From a virus, in IMG/VR virus record IMGVR_UViG_3300025652_000206, positions 1-37,604 of that record: a stretch of DNA of 37,604 bases; one strand, 5' to 3'. The translations under genes and the position numbers were made by a program. The notes under the pieces were generated by a model. The model was given only the letters and a program-made list of their open reading frames with translations, had not been told where the DNA came from and ran no database searches. Below are positions 27,601-31,509 of this stretch, piece after piece; within the stretch, counting starts at the first letter, position 1, and each line of letters starts with the position of its first letter.

Positions 27601-28769
27601 AGTATTGGGCTGATTGGTCATTCATATTTAACTCTGACATGCTAAAGCAGAGAAGGGGTGGTATACAGACCGATGTCAATGGCGCTGAACTCGCTGCTAG
27701 TCTGCGCAACTCTAAAGATATAACTAGAAAATTAATATCTAAACTATTGGAGTTAGGATTTTTGCCTACACAAATTGGTGATAACATTGCAATAGCAACT
27801 GGTGGAGCTGCTTATTATAGAAATAGAATAAACACGTATTTAAAACAAGGCTTAAGTCAAAAAGAAGCCGAAGCTAAAGCATTCACTGATTTTCAAGATA
27901 TAACTCAAGCTACTCAACAGTCAGCAAGGCCTGATATGGTTTCTAAGCAACAAGCATCTGTTATTGGTAAAGTTATATTAAACTTCCAAAACGTTACGTC
28001 TCAGTTTAATAGGTTAGGTAAAAAAGCTTTTCAAGATATATACAATAGAAGAATAACAAAACCTAACAATACTCAAATGCAGAGCGATATATCTAACGCT
28101 GCTAGAATAACGTATTACTTCGCTGTTCAAAACATGATATTCTACACGCTACAAACAGCCCTGTTCGCTATGATGTTTGACGATGACGAAGAGGATAATA
28201 ATAATTTATTTTTAAAGAAAAGAGAAAGGTTAATAAACGGTAGCATTGATTCTGTATTAAGAGGCACTGGTTTAATTGGCGGTGTGGTTGCCACGTTAAA
28301 AAACGTTGCAATTGCTTTTGCTAGACAAAGAGATGTTAAGTATAATCCAGATGAAAGTGCTGTTATCGTAGAAGCTTTAAACTTATCGCCAGTTTTAGGT
28401 ATTAAAGCCAGGCAGGTTGTTAACGCTGAAAAAACTCTTAATTACAATAAAAAAGTTATAGATGAAATGGAAACTCTTGACATTGACAATCCACAGTGGT
28501 CTGCTATTACGGGCTATACTCAGGCTTTTACAAACATACCTTTAAATAGATTATACAATAAAACTCAGAATGTCAGGCAAGCTCTAAACAACGACCACTC
28601 TTCTTGGGAAAGATCTTTAATGTTTTTAGGTTGGAGTCAATATAATCTTGATATTAAGAATGAAAAAATGGAGAAAATTAAAGCTCAAGCAAAGTCTAGT
28701 AAAAAAACAAATTCTAAGTCAAATACGAAAACAAGGACAAGAACTAGAACTAGAACGAGAACACGTTAA
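21654..28769 (+). CDS. Giant polyvalent-type ejection protein: zincin, sigma-r2-like and HAD domains
   Basis: 2371 aa, the last and largest gene of the ejection module, starting 1 base after its neighbour. Order: twin motifs FDIGGFEQF (16-24) and VDLGGYEEY (46-54); a Gly/Ala-rich membrane-active-looking region (about 195-350); a zincin metallopeptidase with H596-ELL-H600 and a likely third ligand Glu653 or 654; a sigma-70 region-2-like segment (about 765-830, YDPKKGKFSTHVYGNI); unassigned parts (about 850-1500); a HAD phosphatase with D1511-F-D1513, T1590, K1627 and D1646-D1647; a large helical C-terminal domain (about 1720-2330) resembling the conserved end of phage large polyvalent proteins, with a hydrophobic stretch near 2150-2180; and a (Thr-Arg)6 tail. 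Such proteins are thought to enter the cell with the DNA. No lysozyme or transglycosylase motif was seen. Confidence 0.75.
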   Translation: MNEELNSLWTSLSSKFDIGGFEQFSSKMQTPEERKRFFDTMASRNVDLGGYEEYESRLGKAQDLTVDPTMSQSDTGSQSADGLSESQDDNVNWFDQTWFGRGYAAASTTGEATDLFMEGSDVSMETIQEFIKAKEGEAKAHVPSERMNRFQKKYKEEGSSWTAFFRGVRDEPSLLSELFVQSLGTQVGTFFDSDKARMATAAGGAAGAGATAYLGYGAIAGGAAGAMGGLATSMETALTFGELIETELAKDKLEFTDKNIKALLESSKGKEIRNKAIGRGLTIGAVEALTGGVAGRVTTGVLKTAKTAGKAVTKTRKVAAAGAGIVVEGVGGGAGEVGGRLAAGQEMDAAEIGFEAITGTTTAPLNVGGALLRYKKPVYKLNGKVVEYKDMKDFVETADDIDVAKANIVMENDLSGLDALANKKQTDAITDSQVDKLVTDKKDRAKLVQLEYERRKAEFNAKKKGIDQVPGAEEKLTKVQAEIDGIIGKYDGAIDKSLTEGAAEVRKAQRENNLIDTIAFLQKNKKYAGKDVVIADDDAAAQLAHDKAIKEYNAKNPNNKIKAEDVSGSDGFIVGDVIVINKDIAGQTGAINVGAHELLHGIMGKHMKTLDDAGKVELGKSFMDVLTKDQDAAVRKRLKENYNLEGDNVFASEEIFTAFSDAITKGEITFDKGVFGKLKEVIERIFKGKGYNKEFENGKAVYDFLKDYQKSVAAGGEISTRAQKLAGGGTTATDTKASKTLDKRSPEDLIKIIQRGGNPRQVKNAEDALVPQYEAMVVEALKYNEAKGDIRRENVVSAAREYYKAIVKNYDPKKGKFSTHVYGNIAPKNDTIFEKAKTLEKRDESVSLNAPEAMQVEGDAGKTTNTEKTFVQKINILQDFAIANRVADKIKALVKVTKGDNFKSIISKYAGKVGELIFEVPANKIMEGGANLAAVTKYTEGMPAPAEAQNIQRFFNAPNNADKFIKTLPLYNVTDKTADINKIGENIEVSRDTYGYAIGLKGLPLDYFYEKYTDPKALSKDPKVYEQRVTSKAGRSMGLTSQTPMKRLKPQFRKPTPETVEQFKKDLGITPKNEANVYSRDIGQLLKGVAKVHSINAAISGAQRFQEAKLKATPVTEQKAIKQQTADITAAQNKVAFSTSTQRTGKLMRQNLRIDDAKFRDKLLLLNKLAPTLRIKKEADIGTYIEMLKKDVFPLLPKAAWFGPGKGTAFDSSSKGIGVDSSSDPLWVKFQEEIKKLKNDDSIVYGPDIKGVDADSMWSLRTKYTPLFSTPEKARKNIKNGEIAKFNEQVGLIHKALWKRINKSIKDTKGESAPGIATYLGLVANDTGHWHKMGAQFAGFSRKITKRKKDKKGKDQKSRVEYEHAMVATEAYIYLLDAAINHNQSFDYIYGKIIENYKLIALDKAMDDKLKNARTKSGRSLMTNMPDGWNAEFGSWWERYFNNIVGEQDGGIDPSSIEGLDGKTFAEALNVNAEGNSSVIKTGIQHSKTLTKAVNFSRSTNNPTKGITVLDFDDTLATSKSLIRFTKPDGTKGTLNAEQYASTYQELTELGYKWDFSEFTKVVDGKTAPLFNKAMKLQGKFGPENMFVLTARPAAAAPAIFAFLQANGLNIPLKNITGLANSTAEAKALWMVEKVSDGYNDFYFADDALQNVQAVDNILEQFDVKRKVQQARVNFSKSMNERFNDILENVTGINSEKRFSAIKGRKRGEGKGKFRVFIPPSHEDFVGLLYNFLGKGKEGNAHRDFFEQALVRPLNRANREYDTARQSVANDYKNLAKRFPKAAKALIKKTPDGDFTYQDAVRVYLWDKHGHKIPGLSPTDQQKLVELVNSMPGLRSYAKNVNIISKQETYVGPTEGWNSGDIRMDLDDATSRIGRKQFFAEFIENAGIIFSEENLNKIEAGYGKGVTEALEDMLYRIQTGRNRPTGQNGQVNKLMNFLNGSVGTVMFFNMRSALLQQMSIVNYINFADNNVLAVAKAFANQKQYWADWSFIFNSDMLKQRRGGIQTDVNGAELAASLRNSKDITRKLISKLLELGFLPTQIGDNIAIATGGAAYYRNRINTYLKQGLSQKEAEAKAFTDFQDITQATQQSARPDMVSKQQASVIGKVILNFQNVTSQFNRLGKKAFQDIYNRRITKPNNTQMQSDISNAARITYYFAVQNMIFYTLQTALFAMMFDDDEEDNNNLFLKKRERLINGSIDSVLRGTGLIGGVVATLKNVAIAFARQRDVKYNPDESAVIVEALNLSPVLGIKARQVVNAEKTLNYNKKVIDEMETLDIDNPQWSAITGYTQAFTNIPLNRLYNKTQNVRQALNNDHSSWERSLMFLGWSQYNLDIKNEKMEKIKAQAKSSKKTNSKSNTKTRTRTRTRTRTR
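28725..28766 (+). repeat. Coding hexanucleotide repeat: (Thr-Arg)6 tail
   Basis: The last 14 residues of the giant protein are TK followed by six TR pairs. Codons vary (ACA/ACT/ACG for Thr; AGG/AGA/CGT for Arg), so the repeat is kept at protein level and is not simply a fresh DNA slippage product. A Lys/Ser/Asn-rich stretch precedes it. The tail is strongly basic and could contact packaged DNA or membrane. Confidence 0.85.
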
Positions 28770-28799
28770 AGAATTCAAAAAATAAGTGATAATAAAAGG

Positions 28800-29849
28800 A
28801 TGGTGAAAAGATTAATTATACTACTGCTACTAGCGTCTAACATAGTAACAGCGCAAACGTTTAGTAAAGAAGATGTTAAGAAGCTATTTAAGTTCTCTAC
28901 ATTTTATGCTGCTGTAAACGGTGGGACCTCCTTGTCGAATGTGGAGGTTTTCTCTGTAGACAACGGCTTATCAACACAAACAATTTCAACTCCCTATGAT
29001 TATAATCTCACCATGGGACTACGTAAAATAGCTAGATTCGGTTACGAAAATAAAGCAAATACATTTTATGACGGAACCGAGACGAATTACAGTGATGCGG
29101 CCACTGTAGGTAAGCTAAGAGGAGTTGAATACTTATTTGAAATGGATTTCAAGAGACAAGAAGGTAACGAGTATCTTGATCAACACCATTTTATAAGGTA
29201 CGTTAGCGATCACTATACTATCAAGGGAGAATACTTGGAGGATGGTTTTGCTGATATAAAGTACTTTGAAGCATCGGAAAGATATAGATATAAAGTTAAT
29301 AGAAAATTCTCTGTTAACGCTGGAGCTGTTCAAAGGTTATCAGAACCTTATGGTTATAACCCTTTAGACGAGTGGTTATTAGCAAATGGAGATATACACT
29401 ATACTTACTTAGCTCTACAAGAGGGTTATAATGTTGATGTATGGCATCAACTATATTACGATCCTAGTGGAAAAGTTGTAGCTAATAGTGCAGAAGTTTG
29501 GGAGGCAGTTGTAATACCACAGGTGTTAGCTGATTACTCAGAAAGAAAAAGAAACGAAATGGAAAACAGCACACTACATTCATTTGTACTGGGCTTTGAT
29601 TTCTATCATTATAATAAAAACTACTGGTGTCATGGTTGGGGCAATTTAATGCCTTATCATTATGATGATGGTAGCAAGTACAACTATCATAAATTTGCAG
29701 GTGAACAATGGTTAGATTACTCGGGTGGAGTTATACTCGGTGTTAAGATCAACAAACACTTAGGAGCATTTGCAGAAGGAAAATACAATAAGTACTGGAA
29801 CAGAGAGTGGTACGACTTCAAGTTTGGAGTAAACTACGTAATATTTTAA
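28800..29849 (+). CDS. Phage-encoded outer-membrane beta-barrel-like protein
   Basis: 349 aa. Residues 1-18 are a Sec signal peptide (MVKRLIILLLLASNIVTA) with Q19 at +1. The mature part alternates polar and aromatic/hydrophobic residues in strand-like runs (GVEYLFEMDFKR; HTLTL-like YDYNLTMGLRK; HSFVLGFDFYHYN; GVILGVKIN; AFAEGKYNKYW) and ends DFKFGVNYVIF. A C-terminal Phe after alternating aromatics is the recognition signal of the BAM outer-membrane assembly machinery. It opens the envelope-related block after the ejection genes. Candidate roles are receptor masking or superinfection exclusion, altered permeability, or a lysis helper. A virion protein is less likely because of the signal peptide. 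The family was not recognised; the barrel call is from pattern. Confidence 0.62.
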   Translation: MVKRLIILLLLASNIVTAQTFSKEDVKKLFKFSTFYAAVNGGTSLSNVEVFSVDNGLSTQTISTPYDYNLTMGLRKIARFGYENKANTFYDGTETNYSDAATVGKLRGVEYLFEMDFKRQEGNEYLDQHHFIRYVSDHYTIKGEYLEDGFADIKYFEASERYRYKVNRKFSVNAGAVQRLSEPYGYNPLDEWLLANGDIHYTYLALQEGYNVDVWHQLYYDPSGKVVANSAEVWEAVVIPQVLADYSERKRNEMENSTLHSFVLGFDFYHYNKNYWCHGWGNLMPYHYDDGSKYNYHKFAGEQWLDYSGGVILGVKINKHLGAFAEGKYNKYWNREWYDFKFGVNYVIF

Positions 29850-29857
29850 ATAAAAAA

Positions 29858-30406
29858 ATGGCATACACACAGAAATCAAAAGGTTCAACATTTAAAATGA
29901 TGGGATCTTCACCGGCTAAAGCAAAAACAAACCCAAAGATTAGTCTTGGTATGGGTAAAGAAGCAGACGCTAATTTAAGTAAAAAAGTAAGCGCTAAAAC
30001 AGGTAAAGGCGCTGTTTCCTTAAGAGATGCTAAAGGCGGGAGGGGTAGTTTAGATTTTTGGAATCAGTCAGCTGATGAAGTGGAGGTAGCAAGTAAGCGC
30101 GCGGCTAGAGAACACTACGTTGCTAATGACAATTTTTCTAAAAATAAAAAACCAGCAAACTTCAATATGAAAGGTGGTAAAACCACTACACCTGGTTATA
30201 GCACTACAAAAGCAGCTAAAGCAGCGAAGAAGGTTGGCAAGGTGGCTAAAAAAGTTGTTGGGAAAGCAGGTAAGTTTTTAGGTGGTAAAACTTTAGGCGT
30301 TGCTGGAATGCTGATGGCTACAAGCTCAAAAGCTGATCAACCAACAAAAGGAAAAGGCAAAAGAGAATATGAAGGTGGTAAAATAGATTTTACTAAGAAA
30401 AAATAA
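29858..30406 (+). CDS. Cationic Lys/Ala-rich small protein, unknown function
   Basis: 182 aa. I start it at 29858 (MAYTQKSKG); an in-frame ATG at 29807 would overlap the barrel gene by 43 bases and add an atypical N-terminus. The chosen start has the A-rich leader (taaataaaaaa) and ATGGCATAC opening shared with the genes at 31052 and 31336. The protein is strongly basic. Residues 60-110 contain GGRGSLDFWNQSADEVEVAS, then Lys/Asn-rich sequence. Residues about 117-160 form KAAKAAKKVGKVAKKVVGKA followed by GKFLGGKTLGVAGMLMAT, an amphipathic cationic helix running into a short hydrophobic segment, like membrane-active peptides. It ends KIDFTKKK. It could be a minor virion, DNA-binding or membrane-acting protein. 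Confidence 0.65.
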   Translation: MAYTQKSKGSTFKMMGSSPAKAKTNPKISLGMGKEADANLSKKVSAKTGKGAVSLRDAKGGRGSLDFWNQSADEVEVASKRAAREHYVANDNFSKNKKPANFNMKGGKTTTPGYSTTKAAKAAKKVGKVAKKVVGKAGKFLGGKTLGVAGMLMATSSKADQPTKGKGKREYEGGKIDFTKKK

Positions 30407-30691
30407 ATGGCAAAGGAATTAAACGAGAACTCGGGTTTTCAGGTAAGCATAAAAACGTTGGTAGGCATTGGGGTAGGCATGGCGACTGTTATAAGTATGT
30501 GGTTTATGCTACAGGCTGATATCGCTGAGGCAAAGACCTTACCTATTCCACCACCTCAAGACGTGTCGCGCATGGAGTTTGATATGAAAGACAAGAACAT
30601 TAGACTTTCTATAGAGAACACCGAAAAAGCTGTTGACGATTTAAAAGATAGGTTGATCCGAATGGAAGATAAACTAGATAAATTAAGATAA
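30407..30691 (+). CDS. Single-pass membrane protein with coiled coil (holin or spanin candidate)
   Basis: 94 aa, starting at the base after the previous stop codon. A single hydrophobic segment (about 15-35, IKTLVGIGVGMATVISMWFML) is followed by a Pro-rich turn (PIPPP) and a heptad-like helix to the end (IRLSIENTEKAVDDLKDRLI). A short N-terminus with one membrane span and a long charged coiled coil fits an inner-membrane spanin-like or holin-like lysis protein, or an anchor for a neighbouring periplasmic partner. Its stop overlaps the next start (TAATG), so it is probably translationally coupled to the thioredoxin-like gene. The specific function is not established by sequence. Confidence 0.6.
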   Translation: MAKELNENSGFQVSIKTLVGIGVGMATVISMWFMLQADIAEAKTLPIPPPQDVSRMEFDMKDKNIRLSIENTEKAVDDLKDRLIRMEDKLDKLR

Positions 30692-31050
30692 TGAAGAATA
30701 TAGATGTTTCTTGGAAGATACTAGGTATATACGTTTTAGTACTACTCTTAGTATGCTTTGCTCAAAGGGCGTCTGGACAAATTGTTGTCACACACTTCAA
30801 TGCTGCTTGGAATGATCCTAATAAAGTAAAGTACATTGGAGAACTAACAGACTGTGACATTGTATATGTAGACATAGCGGCAGCACCTAAGCTACAAGCT
30901 AAGCACGAGATAGTGGTTGTACCAACTGTCGTTATATATAAGGATGGTGAAGAGATGAAAAGATATCAAGCTGACATATCATTTAGTATGAAAGCCACGA
31001 GAAGAGAAATGCAGGACTACATAGATGAATTATTAATGAGCGACTTTTAA
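30691..31050 (+). CDS. Exported thioredoxin-fold protein lacking the CxxC motif
   Basis: 119 aa. Residues 9-29 form a signal peptide or anchor, with predicted cleavage after G29 leaving Q30. The rest follows the thioredoxin plan: strand IVVTHFNAAW (31-40), the active-site turn, strand DIVYVDIAA (56-64), helix, EIVVVPTVVIYKDGEE with the characteristic cis-Pro78, and a C-terminal helix (MQDYIDELLM). Where thioredoxin has WCGPC, this protein has W40-N-D-P-N44, so both redox cysteines are absent; the only mature Cys is C55. It therefore cannot do classical disulfide exchange and may be a binding protein or chaperone in the periplasm. Expression is coupled to the preceding gene by a TAATG overlap. 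Confidence 0.7.
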   Translation: MKNIDVSWKILGIYVLVLLLVCFAQRASGQIVVTHFNAAWNDPNKVKYIGELTDCDIVYVDIAAAPKLQAKHEIVVVPTVVIYKDGEEMKRYQADISFSMKATRREMQDYIDELLMSDF

Positions 31051-31051
31051 C

Positions 31052-31333
31052 ATGGCATACGACAACAAAAGTGTTGGACCACTTAAGATAACAGAGAAAT
31101 CTTACAACAAGCAAAACCGTAAGATGAGAAAAGAAAACCCTACAATGGGCAGTAAACTAACTAGTGGCACGAGCCCTAGAAGAGTAAGCTTTGCCTGTAG
31201 GTTTGGTAGTATGCAGGGAGATATGAAAGATAAAAATGGAACCCCAAGTAAACTGTCTAAAGCTCTAAAGAAATGGGGGTTTGGTAGCAAAGAAGCTGCC
31301 AGAAACTTTTGTAGAACACATAGAAAATCATAA
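31052..31333 (+). CDS. Small basic phage protein with WGFGSKEAARNF motif
   Basis: 93 aa, very basic, 1 base after the previous stop. The N-terminal half is Lys/Asn/Arg-rich. From SPRRVSFACRFGSMQGDMKD (about 41-60) on, the sequence looks structured: KLSKALKKWGFGSKEAARNFC and a basic end, THRKS. The combination of RRVSFACRF, MKDKNGTPSKL and KKWGFGSKEAARNF reminds me of a small conserved family in marine phages, but I cannot name a function. It has two Cys and no signal peptide. It shares the ATGGCATAC start with 29858 and 31336. Nucleic-acid binding is possible from charge alone. Confidence 0.65.
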   Translation: MAYDNKSVGPLKITEKSYNKQNRKMRKENPTMGSKLTSGTSPRRVSFACRFGSMQGDMKDKNGTPSKLSKALKKWGFGSKEAARNFCRTHRKS

Positions 31334-31335
31334 CC

Positions 31336-31509
31336 ATGGCATACAACAACAATTTTTGTAAAACTGGAAAAAGCAAATCTTCTCCAATGACTTTCAAAGG
31401 AGCAGACTCTTCAAATTCATCTTGCTGGAAGGGTAAAGTAAAAGTAGGTACTAAAAAAGGAAAATATGGTAGAACTGTAAACGATTGTAAAGATCCAAAG
31501 GATATATAA
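31336..31509 (+). CDS. 57-aa basic Cys protein
   Basis: A complete short ORF fills the gap between 31333 and 31509. It starts MAYNNNFCKTGKSKSSPMTF and ends KDPKDI. Support: it begins 2 bases after the previous stop, its TAA overlaps the next ATG (TAATG), and its ATGGCATAC opening matches two neighbours. The protein has Cys at 8, 30 and 51, is Lys/Gly/Ser-rich, and carries an SPMTFKG segment similar in feel to GSTFKMMGSSP at the start of the 29858 product. No signal peptide or membrane segment. Function unknown; coding status is likely from packing and coupling. Confidence 0.7.
   Translation: MAYNNNFCKTGKSKSSPMTFKGADSSNSSCWKGKVKVGTKKGKYGRTVNDCKDPKDI

Noticed and set aside
21654-28769. Lysozyme or transglycosylase domain expected by analogy with T7 gp16
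   Set aside because: I could not find a convincing transglycosylase or lysozyme motif; the visible enzyme motifs are a zincin and a HAD phosphatase.
29807-29857. Upstream start (MVRLQVW...) for the cationic protein
   Set aside because: It would overlap the barrel gene in another frame. The ATG at 29858 has the A-rich leader and MAY opening shared with nearby genes.
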